A stretch of DNA of 64,000 nucleotides from Saururus chinensis (taxonomy: Eukaryota; Streptophyta; Magnoliopsida; Piperales; Saururaceae). Positions 1 to 12,900 of this stretch are shown here, piece by piece. The notes under the pieces were generated by a model. The model was not told where the DNA came from and did no database searches. It saw only the letters and a program-made list of their open reading frames with translations. How positions within the stretch are numbered: position 1 is the first letter of the stretch; the number at the start of each line of letters is the position of its first letter. The translations under genes and the position numbers were made by a program. Location of the stretch: positions 30,858,756-30,922,755 of the forward strand of contig CP141147.1 in the NCBI GenBank assembly GCA_035235625.1, in the 5' to 3' direction.

Positions 1-491
1 CGCTTGCATTAGATAATAAACCTACACAAAACACAAAATCCATCTTTTTACATAAACTAGCAAGCATGAATTTCCTCCGTCGAAAAAACCACCCATCTTT
101 CATGTGCATCTAATTCACTCATCAGATGGACCATAACGATTTTCCTTTTCTTAAACTAGAATAACGCCTTTGCCAAATAAAATTTAAACAAAAGCTGGTT
201 TAGACCATTGGCTAAATTACTAATTAGATGGAATATCAGTATTAAAAGTACGATCCCAGAAGGTTAATCATCTTCAAAATTCAGGGTTCATCCACAAAAT
301 CAAAGTAGACTGATAAGAAAAATGCCACCGAACAGTGAGATTTGGTATACAGTTCCACAAACAATGCCAAATACGCTCTAAACGTACGAGCACAAGCTCA
401 AAATATTTCAATTTTTGGCGTGAAAAAGAACAATGACATGCAACAACAGTTATATACTATGAAGGAAGAAGAACGAATGAACCCAACATAC

Positions 492-897
492 AGTCGCCAT
501 CAGCACAGCTCCGGAGACACCTCCCGCAAGAGACCCTTTACTTCCGGACCTCGTATCTGAATGCAAACAAAAGCAACACATCTCAGTACATCAATAAGCA
601 AATCCCATTTCCTTCGAAAGAGAAACGAAATGCGAAGAGAAAGGGGAAGATGGGCCAACATGCAAATAGGCCGCCGCCGAGGAGGAGAGATCCGTACACT
701 GCGGAAGTGGTCGGGGCGAGCTCGGCAAGACCCAGCTGGGCTTTGCAGAGAAGAGGAGTCCTTGAGGGGCGCGGGCGCCTCTGCTTTCTCGCGGTGCAGA
801 CGACGCCATTGACACGGAGAGCCTCCGCTTGGGCGGGATCGAGGAGACGGGAGAAAGCGAGTGGAATGGGATCAGCTACCGAAATCGAAAGCGACAT
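492..897 (-). CDS. TMEM14/FAX-family chloroplast membrane protein, first two exons (partial)
   Basis: Exon 1 is 897-660 and exon 2 is 556-492 on the minus strand; the gene continues past the left edge or into an exon I could not identify. Exon 1 encodes 79 residues: a plastid-transit-like N-terminus rich in S, A and R, then AELAPTTSAVYGSLLLGGG, the first membrane segment of TMEM14 proteins. Splicing at GCAT|GTTGGC joins to exon 2 after a TTCAG acceptor and restores a Tyr codon, giving TRSGSKGSLAGGVSGAVLM, the hallmark Gly/Ser block of the family. Exon 2 ends at GTATGT. Plant TMEM14 proteins of the FAX group sit in plastid envelopes and export fatty acids; the best remembered match is the FAX4-like type, but the rest of the protein is missing. 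The start at 897 opens the only frame that carries both the transit-like leader and the family motif. Two site II (GGCCCA) motifs lie upstream. The family call is firm, the subgroup inferred. Confidence 0.72.
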
Positions 898-2892
898 TAT
901 CAGAAAGAATCGAGTTTTTCAGGCTAGTACCGATCGAAGGGTTCTCCAAAGAGAGGAAGTTAAGGCGACCGGCGACCGGCGACTGGCAACTGTGGGACAG
1001 TGGGAGACACCAGGACCGGATTATGCCTTTGAGCTTAGAAAAGTTTTTACACTTGTGAGAATTAGCCCACCGTAAAAAAAACGCATATACCATGGCCATA
1101 GGTGGAACTACCAAGGATGAGTTTACGTGTCATTAGGTCGAGGGCGGCCCATAATATTAAGCCCATGAGTATTATGGGCCGCCAGATGTAAATTTAACGA
1201 CCCATATAACCTAGGCTTACATAGGCATATATGAGTTCAGGCTCATATAATTTTTTTTCATATATATATAAAAAAGTTAATGTGAACTTGCGTTTATGAG
1301 TCTTTGGGTCGAGATCGATGGGGTAAAGGGGAATCCCTAAGTAATATCCACAATCAAATCCAAATTTAAATGCCAAAAAATATTAAGACTCACGCACGCG
1401 CTTCAACATGAGCCCCGACTCATAATAATAAGCCTATCCTTTCCTTTGGCAATATAATTGAAATGTCCACATCCTCTTTCACGTCATCATTCTCAAATAC
1501 TCTCTCTTTCCTATGGCTTCATTTAAAATTTTTATAGATGCATATGAGATGCCCTTTTTTAGACTTTTTATTCTCCACCTCTCCGGTGCAGGTCAACAGG
1601 AAGCCCTTTGCAACATGGAATTTTTTTTAAAAGTAAGCCAGTCACCCCCTTTATCCCAATCTCACTCCTATTGGCACAATTGTTGTGCCGATGCAAATGT
1701 TGGCTGCTTGATCCGGACAAGTAGAGTTGTCTCCGACAAAGTCTCTTCTCAAGCCTTGTTCTCCTATTCTCCTTTGGAACTTGATTCTATAGTTACCAAT
1801 GCCTATTAACCCCCCATGCGATGATATCCTAGTTCCATCCTTAGTTCCACGATGCAGAATTTTCGAGGGACATGCAGGTGATTCAAACTTATCTACCCCG
1901 TGAGTAATGTGCACTGTTATATTGAAAATTAACCTACGTGAGCCCCATGCCCATGCTTATAAGTCTCAATAAAAGAAGTATCATGTGAAGTTATAGAACT
2001 TGAACAAGAATGTGCTAATCCTATATCATATGGAGTACTTTATTTTTGGTTTCCGTGTCCGTGTCCGTGTCCGTGTGAACAACTTATTGAACTTAAGAAG
2101 TGTGATGACACCTTGTATTTTTTAAGAAAAATATAACTTTTTTTATTTTAAAGTTTTCTTTTCATTGGTAAGCCATTGATGTGTCAATGCCCATGTCAGT
2201 GAACTGTGTTTTGAACTATCAGTAGGCATCAACATTCAATGGTCATTGTTGGTAAATTGAAAATTATAATTATTTCAAAAAATCGTGATTGTTTGTGCGG
2301 TTTTGGCCTCTTGGGACAGCTATACTCTATTAAGGTGAGCAAATCATGAGATTTTGGATTTTAGAAAGTCTATGTGAAGTTCAAACATGAGTGGGGCATT
2401 CGGGAGAGGAGCAACAAAGGATTCATGCTAGTAAGAGAGTTTCATGCAGATTCAAGGTCGGACTGCACTATTCTTCTCTTGTTTAATCGTTTGTTTTACA
2501 TGAATTGTATTCCTACTTGAGTTTTTTATCAGTTGGACATATGCATGGGAGATTTCTCCAAATATTTTATCATATTTAACACAATAATGGTAATTTCATT
2601 TTATGATGGTTCCATAGTCCATTTATGATCATAAATTACATTGAACTTGTTACTTGTGAAGGGTTAACTAAATTTTGTTGAAATAACTTATTTAGAGAAC
2701 TAGTATGGTCTCTGTTTATTTTCTCCCAACCATTGGCATGGCCACCAATACATCGGTGATTATGACAGTGAAGGGAGAAAAATGAATAAAACCGGCATTG
2801 ATATGTTGGATTGTGTTGGTATTAACCAGTCATCAATAATGAGGTCAACATGTTAGTGTGATATTGGTGAGATGCGCTCTCATAGCCAACCC
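898..2892. other. intergenic region without a recognised gene
   Basis: Apart from the site II palindrome I see no gene. A hexanucleotide microsatellite (GTGTCC units) lies at about 2053-2077. A stretch at about 1862-1935 shares the phrase 'GGTGATTCAAA..TATCT.CCCC' with 22140-22200 and, inverted, with 58170-58290, so it is part of a dispersed repeat I cannot classify. Confidence 0.5.
1143..1183. promoter_or_regulatory. palindromic pair of site II (TGGGCC/GGCCCA) motifs
   Basis: Perfect 13-bp inverted arms (GGCGGCCCATAAT at 1143-1155, its complement at 1171-1183) flank a 15-base loop. Each arm carries a GGCCCA motif, the site II element bound by TCP factors in promoters of plastid, ribosomal and growth genes. 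It lies about 250 bp upstream of the TMEM14/FAX start codon at 897, a fitting promoter position. The regulatory role is inferred. Confidence 0.45.
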
Positions 2893-4766
2893 TGTAACAA
2901 CTTGGAATTTTCTAAAAATTTATAACTTTTGGGTCTATAACAAGTTTTCGGGCCCCGTAACCATTTTAATAGAATTCAAATCACTATAAGCCTTATTCTT
3001 CTAAAGAAACTTTTGGGCTTTTGATGGAATTATAAGGTTGCATAAATCAGATACTAGGGTTGTATCTATAACCTCAAGAAGCATGTCATAGGTGGGCCCC
3101 ACTTTAAAAATTCAAGATAACCTGTCCATGGGTGGTTTCATACGGCTCATTGATATGAGTGCACCACTACTAAGAATGCATGAATCTATGCTCAGGCTCG
3201 GGAGTTATGGCCGTTTAATTTTTTTAAAATTGGATTTAAATTTAAAAGAACAAATATTTTTTAGAATTATTTCATCAACGGTTAACCCCAGCTTTGTTGA
3301 TGCGGAGCTGTTGAGAGATATGTGATGCACATCATCTCGACATGTGTGGCTCACCGCTACATGACATACGTCACCTCGACGAGTGGGAACAACAGAACAT
3401 GCCGTGCATGGCCTCACCTTGCATGATGCACTGATATGTGCCACATGGGCAGCACGTTTGCCCCTCTATAAAAAGCGGTGAACTTTCTCTCTTTTTTCAC
3501 ACCAAATGCACTTTTGGTTTTTCACGTTTTCATGCCTTCTTTTCTCTATTCTCGAGCAATTCCTAACCCATGTTAACCTTTTCAAAGGGCAAACCTAGCT
3601 AAATCGAGTGTGCTCTACGTCGTGTTAGGTTCAAGTTCAAGAGATAATTATCCTATAGAGGGGAAAATCGTAGGGAAATAGGAGGTTCTACCGGCCCCTT
3701 TTGGGCCACACAGATAGAAAAGTCTTGAGTAGAGGGGAGGCTTTGCTAGCCACCTTTGGGCCTCTTAAAGGGAAGGTCCTTTTTTAAAGGAAAAATTTCG
3801 TCCACTGCTACTCTTAAAAGTCTGAAAGCAAGTTTAGGTGGTCTTAACTTCTAATTTTGTGCTATACATAAGCCCTATGTTTATGTAATATCGTGTTATA
3901 AATAAAAGTTTATTTCAAAATGGGTACCATTAGGAGCTATAATGATGTTGTGATATTATTGTTTTGTTATGCATCTTAATGAAATTTTATCGTAATACAG
4001 ACTTTTGAATATTATTATATCATCATAATAATATTTTGAAGGTTTTGGATGACCGGACTTGAAAGGTAGTTATTTGGTATAATGCCTAAAAACTATCAAT
4101 TATGGAGATTTGCCTCTTGAGATATATGGTGTGCCCATGAATTAGGATGTCATGGGAAGATCCCTTTCATTTTGATATTATTGCCCAACGAGCACAAGTA
4201 TATGTCGCTTCGGTACAATATTCTATGAATGAATGATTTGTATGATTTTATGAACAATTTATCACATTATATGAATGATTGATTTATCTAATTTTTTATA
4301 AATAAATTATGTTAGGATTATGTGTGAATTGGTAATGATATCTTAAATTATATCAAGTCGACTTTTGAATACTAATTATATGATTTTATAGAAGAATGTT
4401 ATATGCTCTTTCGATTATAATTTATGTTATAGCATGTTAGTAAAATTTAATTATAACTACTAAGTATAAATATACTCACCCGTCCCAAAATGTTGTAAGC
4501 GTGAACGAATGATTGGATTTTGATGAAGATACCCTACAGAAATTCGAGGATCTTCACTTTTGGATTTTTGTCAAGTTTCTTTTATGCTCCATCTATGTAT
4601 ATTTGTGCCGACTTATGTTGGGTCACATTAAGCCATGTTTTATAAATTTTATAACTATGTCAATTAATAGAAAATTACTCATTTATACACAATTGATTTG
4701 GCCCCTTTTGAGAGTCAATTGATCAAATTTTGACTTTTAATTAGTATAAAAAGTCAGGTTGTCACA
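2893..4766 (+). repeat. solo LTR, Gypsy-like
   Basis: An 1874-bp unit starts TGTAACAACTTGG and ends CAGGTTGTCACA, so the termini are TG...CA with imperfect inverted ends. It is flanked by a perfect 5-bp direct repeat AACCC (2888-2892 and 4767-4771). A TATA-like CTATAAAAAG lies near 3465, about 570 bp in, as expected for an LTR promoter. No primer-binding site, polypurine tract or coding domain adjoins it, so it is a solo LTR fossil left by LTR-LTR recombination. The Gypsy assignment rests on the termini and size and is tentative. Confidence 0.8.
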
Positions 4767-7588
4767 AACCCACTGTTGATAAGGGTTTGACGCGTCAACC
4801 TAATTGACAAAATATGGCTATAGTATGCATTTTATATGTGCACATTTTTTCCAGCCCACTGTAGAAGATGGCTTATTATTCACATTTTTTTTTAAAATGT
4901 ACCAAACATTTTATATGCTTACGTCACATTTAATATACATATAAAATGCATATTAGACCCGTACTTTGTCACTTAGCACTTAGACAGTTCCTTCTTCTAG
5001 TTCCATAATCTTTTTACTCTGATTCACTAGTAAGATCTCTAATGATATTTTTTAGTCACTAACCTTTCCCAAATCTATGATAGTGGATCTATTATTTTTT
5101 GTTGTACTATTTTCAAGGAAGACGCCATATTATTTATAACATTTTGGGTTACATTTTGAAGGCATTTTTTATTTTAATTATTTCTTCATATATTTCACTT
5201 TTTCCCTATATTTTTTTCATATGTCTCCCCTACTCGTACTATTGTTGTGCATGTACTAGATCACTTAGGTGTCATTAGTGTCGATGGCCATCAATACCCT
5301 AGCTGACATGTTAAGGAGGTTATCGCATGAGATTTTAAGTATGATTTATGTTAATGGTTATATTATTTATAAGTAATATAATATCATGATTTTCCTTTCG
5401 TTTGGATGCATATTAGATGATGTTAAATATGTATTATGTAAGAGTAAATAAGCCTTAATGCATGCGTGAATCCTTGTAATGGATAATCATCCTTGGCTAT
5501 TGCATTTCAAGACTCAAGGACAAATGATACTACCACATGGATGATCTAAAAATGAATTATCTTAGCTATGTAGACGAAAAAGTGGTCATATATAGAGCTA
5601 CTGTAAGGATAATATGAAAAGGATCATGGTCTTCCAGTTCTCCAAAAGTGGGAGTTATATATAGAGAGCTACTCCCATAACTTGAAAGTTAGGTTTAAAT
5701 AGATCATAACATAAAAGATAAATAAACCAACACAACATAAGACAATATATTTTGATGATCATAGAAGTCAAATCTAAAGCACTTGGGTCTATAAGCCTTT
5801 GTGGGTCTTTGCTTTATTGTGTGGATGGAGTGGGGCATGACTTCAAGGAAAAGATAAAGTTGAGTTTATGGTAGTCCAATATTTAGTGTGAGTTGTTGAA
5901 TTCCTCGATGAGGCTATTATGTTAAGAAAACCTTATTATGTTTGGTTCATTTTTTTAGGTACGATTGTAAACATAGAAGGTATGTGTGATTTGGCTTGAT
6001 CTTTATCGAATTACTTTCTTGGCTTGATCTTTAATAAATTACATTGTATCATACTACAAGGTTGGATATTTGTTTTGGTTTTGCAATCCCACTTAGGATA
6101 CATGTATATTTAATATCCTTTGTGGTGCAAGTCCTTCAAGAGGAAGTGTTTGCTTTAAGGGTTTTGGGCAAGTCATAGTGAAGAGTCTTCTCCTTGTAAT
6201 TTCAAAATTATTTTTTTTTCTTAGGTTTGTTTCTAAATACAAGAGAATGTCATTTATTGTTAATATTAATCAGAATATTATGTAACAGACAAGTGCTCGA
6301 TTATGAATCACATAGCTATTTTAAAGAAATTATTATTTTATTGATATATTTATGATATTTATCATAAGTCTTGATTTGTTAAAAAGAGAATGTCATGTTC
6401 CTAATATAATTTGTTTATTTCTACAATTCATGATAAAATGAATAATCCGCGAAGAACGACCTAAACTGTATGTATAAAATTAAAGGCGTGACAAGAAGTC
6501 TCTCGTACCAAAGATCAAACTAGCTGTTAGATATCAATTCAAACACCCATAGAAAGCAACTTGATTATTTGGGTATACAATGTTGCTCATCCTAATAAAG
6601 GGCTAATCGATAAAGTGAAGAAGGCATCCTCTGTATGAATTTCTTGTCCCCCTCTTGCTTCTAGTGGCTAATCAATTGTTCAAGGCCAAAGGAGGTTTTT
6701 CACGACCCATTCATTGCGAAATTTATCGTCAAATATAGTAGATTTTTTAAAATCTAGTTTGAATGTACAAGATTGGTCGTGTGTCAAATCATTAACATTC
6801 TTACAAATCCATGAACTACCAAACATGATTTTGGCCAACAAAACTTACTTTTCTCCTCACAAATTCTCATTAGTCACCTTAAAATTCGTCACTGTTCAGG
6901 AATCATTCTTTATGAAAAGTCAGGTTCCATGTCTATGTGAAGTGAGTTGGTGCTTGGTTATCTTGTCTTGATCCCTCACTCACACTGTGGTACCTAAAGT
7001 GTAAGATGTAGACTCAACGTTTTCCATATGGTGATTGTGATGGATGCACCTGAACTGGAGATGGGTCCCAACAGCCAACCAATTAGGTAGCTTTTATCAA
7101 TGCAAAAAATGTTAACATAAAGCCCAATTTTAACTTTCCAATTGAAATTTGAGGGCACAGGCGCAAATATTTAAGAAGTGGATCCCATAAATTATGAACC
7201 CTACGATCAAAATTATACTGCATAGATGAACGGAACTGCAGCGAGCACATATTAACATGACTCTTTACCAATAAAGAATTAGACACACTAACATATAAAA
7301 AAATATTCAAGCATAAAAAATATTAGGTACGGATAAAATACTAATATAGCGATGCCTATTACCAATAAAAAAATAATAATATTATTTTGGTTAACTCCTT
7401 AAAAATAACCAATGTAAAAATATATAATAATATATTATATCCTAATTCGTGTTAGACATGTTAAATTAATACCCTATGAGTACCTAATATTTTTTCATTC
7501 AATTCAGCATCTCGGCCACACTTGGGTCAAACGACCATCTTGGCTGATTTTTATGCTCTTTGCCCGTTGGATATGCCCACCTAGATCC
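4767..7588. other. AT-rich intergenic DNA, no gene seen
   Basis: I found no protein-coding signal, RNA gene or structured repeat in this 2.8-kb stretch. The only sizeable open frame (about 6714-6971) has low-complexity composition and matches no family I know. Confidence 0.5.
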
Positions 7589-7792
7589 TGTCTTTGGTGG
7601 ACCAGAAAGAGAACAATTAAAACTCTTGATTCTTGCTTAAGGGCATATACTTAATCACTGGAAACAGTGAGAGAGAGAAGCAGCGGAGATTGTCTTTGGT
7701 GGACCAGAAAGAGAACAATTAAAACTCTTGATTCTTGCTTAAGGGCATATACTTAATTACTGGAAACAGTGAGCGAGAGAAGCAATGGTGAT
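7589..7792. repeat. 102-bp tandem duplication
   Basis: Two nearly identical 102-bp units (7589-7690 and 7691-7792) both begin TGTCTTTGGTGGACCAG and end in a GAGA-rich AGAGAAGCA segment. Only a few bases differ, so the duplication is recent. No coding function is evident. Confidence 0.9.
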
Positions 7793-8324
7793 TATGATGG
7801 GTAAATGAGGGCATTGGGCTGGATGGGATTGCCAATTATGAAAAGGAAAGGGATGCATTGGATCCCAGCATAGCAGGAAAGGTGAATCTCGGCCAGTCCG
7901 AACCCCACTTCCACTTCCAGATCTTCATCCACTTGAAATGACAACACTCCCCTTCTTCAGTTCTGGCACCCTGTTTCAGACCAGTGGCTCCATGTGACTG
8001 GGTGGGACATGGCTGTCCTGCAGCTGCCAAACTCCTTCCAAAATTTGGTTGGAGGACGTACCATGTTTTTAAGTAAGCTGCTTGTTGAATAACACCACTC
8101 TTATTCATGAGCTTTGTCAGTTTGTCATGGCCACTTGGGCTGGGGTGTTCGCATAAGTTTATCTCCATTTCTAGTTGGAAGTTGATATTTTTATTTTATT
8201 TTACTTATATTAAATCTCTAATTTAACCCTTAACTGGACATAGAATGGTGAGTTTTACTTGACAGGGGAATTTAGTTTTCTAAGTCCCAACAAAATCTAA
8301 AGTAGGGTATTTTTTAGTATTTTA

Positions 8325-8700
8325 TCTGTTCTATATTAATAGTTATATTTAAAAAATAATACTCTTTGTATCTTAGATTAATAGCTCTATTTAATAAAAA
8401 ATATTATTTTATATTAATAATTTTATTTTATTAACTTTAAGTAGTTAGGTATTTTAAAAAAAATATTATAAGCTTATTTTCTTTTATTTTAGAAGCGGGA
8501 TTCACCATTTAATAAAAAATATTATTTTTAAAAAAATAAAATTATTAAATTAAGACGAATATAGTAATTTTTATTAAATAATAAAAATCAATTCTAGGAA
8601 AAATAAACTTATGATACTATTTTTTAAATATTTAACTACTTAAATTGAATAAAATAAAATTATAGATATAAAATTTATTTTTTTATATAAAGCTATTTAT
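8325..8700. mobile_element. inverted pair of decayed Stowaway-like MITE copies
   Basis: The first half (about 8325-8560) holds the family signature of TTAATAGCTCTATTTAATAA, a central ATAAGCTTATTTT and TTCACCATTTAATAAAAA. The second half (about 8550-8700) reads as the same family reversed. The TA-rich consensus is shared with the copies at 8869, 9380, 53467, 61936 and 62655. Boundaries are approximate. Confidence 0.55.
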
Positions 8701-8868
8701 CTAAGGAAGTAATACAAAGTATTAATCTAAGGAGGGCGTACAAAATAGGGTTTTGATGTAAAAATAAAAAGAATATGAATATCATTTTTTTGCCCATAGA
8801 ATGGACAACCATTCTATCAAGGGCCCGCAAGACCCAGACCTTCTCTTCATTAAACAAACATATGAAAT

Positions 8869-9058
8869 ATTCCCTCTATCATACATTAATAGCTTTATTT
8901 AGTAAAAAAAATTATTCGATATTAATAGCTCTATATTGTTAAATTTAAATAATTATATATTTAAAAAAGAGTATCATACACTTATTTTTTATCTTACGGT
9001 TCAATAAAAACTATAATTTTTCTAATATAACTATATTAATATAGGTTGGAGGGAGTAT
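8869..9058. mobile_element. Stowaway-like MITE (Tc1/mariner type)
   Basis: It starts with a CCCTCTATC-type terminus next to TA and ends TTGGAGGGAG followed by TA, the expected CTCCCTC.../...GGAGGGAG inverted ends with TA target sites. The inside has the TTAATAGCTTTATTTAGTAA block and is about 190 bp long. No coding capacity. Confidence 0.7.
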
Positions 9059-9379
9059 CCATTTGTAGAATTTTCAACTTACATGATTATAAGACAAATA
9101 TAACAAGTTAAACATTCTAATCTAATCTCAAGCCTAGACCTAACCACTTAAATTGGATAAAATTGAGCTACAAATATAAAATATTTTTTTTGTCAAATAA
9201 AGCTATTCATCTTAAGAGGGAGTACAAAGTATTAATCTAAGAAGGGAGTACAAAGTAGGCTTTGATGTAAATAAAGTAGAATATCAAGATCATTTTTCTT
9301 CCTATAGAATGGACAACCATTCTATCAAGGGCCCACAGGACCCACACTTCCCCCTCTTTAAGCAAACATGTAAAATGCT

Positions 9380-9577
9380 CCATCTATCCTACATTAATAA
9401 CTTTATTTAATAAAAAAAATAAATTTTATATTAATAACTCTATATTATTAAATTGAAGTAATTGTGTACTTAAAAAAGTATTATATGTTTATTTATTTTC
9501 TCTTAAATATAGATTCTACTGTTTAATAAAAATTATAATTTTTTTAAATATAACTATTAATATAAAACGGAGAAAAT
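9380..9577. mobile_element. Stowaway-like MITE, duplicated copy
   Basis: This is the counterpart of the MITE at 8869, at the same position inside tandem unit B. It begins CTCCATCTATCCTACATTAA and ends TATTAATATAAAACGGAG; the ends have diverged from the CTCCCTC consensus. Confidence 0.6.
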
Positions 9578-9900
9578 ATGCATTTGTACAATTTACGTGA
9601 TTATAAGACAAATAACAAACTAAATATTCTAATCTAATCTCAAGCAGGTCCCGGCACTGGCAGGCCTGGAATTCAATTCCGACCCGGGCCCATTATCGTC
9701 CACTCACAAAAATAAAATGCTTCGCGAGCTTTGAGGCAGCAGGCGGGCCGGAGGGAGACAGAAGCCCACCACTCTCATCGTAATCATTATCATCCTCACC
9801 ATCTCCGCTCCATTTCCCTCTCCCCCGCAAAAATCTCAAATTATGAGGCCAAAGCCCACCTCCTAAGAAGCCCTAGCCCGGCCACCGGAATCCGGCCCCA

Positions 9901-12900
9901 ATGCACCACGTGCGCCACCACCACCAGGCCGATAAGCTGCCGGCCGCATCCGACGCCGAGGCGGGCGCCGTGATGCTGCCGCTGGTGGTCTCGCTCAACT
10001 GCCTGGAGGACTGCTGCCTTGAGCAGGAGAGCCTGGAGGGCCTCGCCGCCGTCGAGCACGTCGGCCTCGGCCGCATCGCCGACGGACGGATCGAGTCCGC
10101 CTCCGCCGTGCTCCTACACTCGCTCGCCTTCCTCCCCCGCGCCGCCCAGCGCCGCCTCCAGCCCTGGCAGTTCATCCTCTGCCTCGGCTCCGCGGATCGC
10201 ACCGTGGACTCCGCCCTCGCAGCCGATCTGGGCTTGCGTCTCGTCCACGTCGATGCCTGTCGGGCGGAGGAGGTGGCGGACACCGTCATGGCGCTGTTCC
10301 TGGGCCTGCTCCGGAAGACGCACCTGCTGTCGCGGCAGGCCTTCTCCGCGTCCGGTTGGCTGGGCTCCGTCCAGCCGTTTTGTCGGGGGATGAGGAGGTG
10401 CCGGGGTCTGGTTCTTGGCATCATTGGTCGGTCCGCTTCGGCAAGGTCGCTGGCAACCAGGAGCTTGGCGTTTAAGATGAGCGTCCTCTATTTTGATGTA
10501 CATCAGGTATCCATGGTTCATTGTGTTCTAAAGTTTATGGACCTGACGTATAATGAAGACTTTTTTTCTTTTTTCTTTTTAAAAGAAAAGAATGTAGGTT
10601 TAAATGCGAATGAATTTTAGGAGTTACCAAAATATCTGGCCGTAGGAGAGATTAGGATGGAACAACATCATGTGACAAGAACAGTCACGTATCATCCTGA
10701 ACCAGAAAATTGAAATTGTAGGTTGTAGAGAGTAGAGCATTTGGGTTCAGTTAAGATGAAAATGGCGAGGCAGTAGAAATTTACAATATTGATTGTCCGT
10801 TATTATTGGGGATATGTCAGTAAAGATTAATGGAGTTATGAGAAATTTTAAATTCCATGCTTGGTTTAGTAGTGTGAATACATTTACATGATCTTTGTTT
10901 GCTGTTCTAACACTATTTTATTTTAGGAGAAGGGGAAAACAGGCCATACATCAATTACATTTCCACCTGCAGCACGGCGAATGGACACCCTAAATGACTT
11001 ACTTGCAGCAAGTGATCTTGTTTCGCTGCATTGTGCTCTGACAAATGACACCGTTCAGATCATCAATGCTGAATGCTTACAGCACATAAAACCTGGTAAT
11101 TTGAAGTAATATCAATTCTCTTGTTGTTAGTTATATCTTACTTTGGAGCAGACACAAACACGCAGCATACACAATGGATGCACTGTTTGTGATTTATATG
11201 ACTTCAAATGTCATCCAGAAAGTCTTGTAACATTCATAGGCCACAAGTATAAGTATTGTTCATTGTATGAATATCTATGCTATTTGGCAAGGAAATGATA
11301 GCACAAATGTGTATCAAGTCAGAGAGTATACAAACTGCAAACATGTTCTAGTCGTTTAGCATGTTTAGCTTCATGATACCTGCAATAAAGTTGAGCATTG
11401 TTGTCACGTTGGTCTCATGAGTTTTTTTTTTTTTGAAAATATAAATTAGTTAAATCTTCACTTAATCATCTGCTATCCATGTGCGTGTCTTTTGACCTTC
11501 TGTTGCTGGTTAATGTTACTCCTTTTGATTTGCATCTAAAGAATGTAATATTTTGTTGTATTCTCAGGGGCATACATTGTGAACACCGGTAGCAGTCAGT
11601 TAATTGATGACTGTGCATTGAAACAGCTTCTGATTGATGGGGCTATCGCTGGCTGTGCTCTGGATGGTGCTGAAGGGCCTCAATGGATGGAAGCATGGGT
11701 ATGAGCATTATAGCCTTAGGGTATGAATTGGAATCTTGATTAGATGTGGTTATTAAAACAGCTTGTTTATATAGTAGGTTACATGTGCACGATTGAATTG
11801 CTTCTGCCCTTTGCTTTGTGGCAGAGGTAATCAGTACCAATTTTAAGGGGTTGGCTTTGAGGCTCCTTATCAACAAGTTGCTCTGCGAGCTGCTCTATGT
11901 GATGTATTTGGATTGTGCTTTCTGTTTGTTTAGGTCGCCAGCAAATAAACATAGCAACTATGTGTCTCTTCCAATAAATAGAGTTGAAGTTATATTCCTG
12001 TTAGCACGTAACTGATATTAACTATTTTGGAAGTACAATAGCTGAGCTCCATCACCGCCGAATGTCGGGCTCTTCCCTTTTAGTGTATGGTACTTTTTTA
12101 CTGTAAAACTCTTAACATCTGACCTTTGTATTGCTCCTTGGTTAAGGTAACTATTTGCTAGTATTAATATAAATTTATTGATTCCTTTTGATTGTGACAA
12201 CTTCGTTCTTGGGCTTAGGAACTGGATTCTTCCCACTTTCTGTAGCTACATTGATTTGTGAATATCAAAATTGTGAAATTGTTGGATTTCTGTAGTTTTG
12301 TCTCAAACAAGAAACAACTTACATTTCAGGTGAAGGAGATGCCTAATGTATTGATACTGCCCCGGAGTGCAGACTATAGTGAAGAAGTATGGATGGAAAT
12401 AAGGGATAAGGCTATATCTATGTTGCAGTCTTTCTTCCTGGATGGAATTTTCCCGAAAGATGCTGTCTCTGATGAAGAAGATGCTATGAGCGAAATTGGG
12501 TATGATGATGATAGGGCTATAAAGCAAGAGAAAGAGAGTTCTTTGCAGGTTCACGGTGCTGATCTTTTGAAGGATGAGAACCAATCAAGTAAAGAAAATA
12601 GCCAGAAACAGAGTGCTCCTAATTTTTGTGGGACCCCTGTCCCATCTCAAAACCCAGGTCCATCACAAACTTTTCCTATGCGATCTGAGGGAAAGCGAAG
12701 CAAATCAGGTAAAAAAGCAAAGAAGAAACACGCGCGACGTAAATCTCAACAAAAATCAGATGATCCGTCTTTTGAAAGAGAGAGCAATTGTACTTCACAA
12801 CGGGAAGAGGATACGGCCCACAGTAGTCGGGATCAAGTGTTAAGTTCAAGTTCTCGGTTTGCTTCTCCTGAAGATTCTAGAAGTAGGCAAGCAGGCCCTG

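Larger units (their letters stand above)
8632..9645. repeat. tandem duplication of about 507 bp carrying a MITE
   Basis: Unit A (about 8632-9138) and unit B (about 9139-9645) align end to end. Both contain CTACTTAAATTG-like starts, GTACAAAGTATTAATCTAA, GAATGGACAACCATTCTATC and the ending CTAATCTAATCTCAAGC. Each carries one Stowaway-type MITE at the same place, so the insertion came before the duplication. Confidence 0.8.

Noticed and set aside
7836-8168. 110-codon minus-strand frame
   Set aside because: No recognisable motif or homologue and no neighbouring exon; could be repeat-derived.
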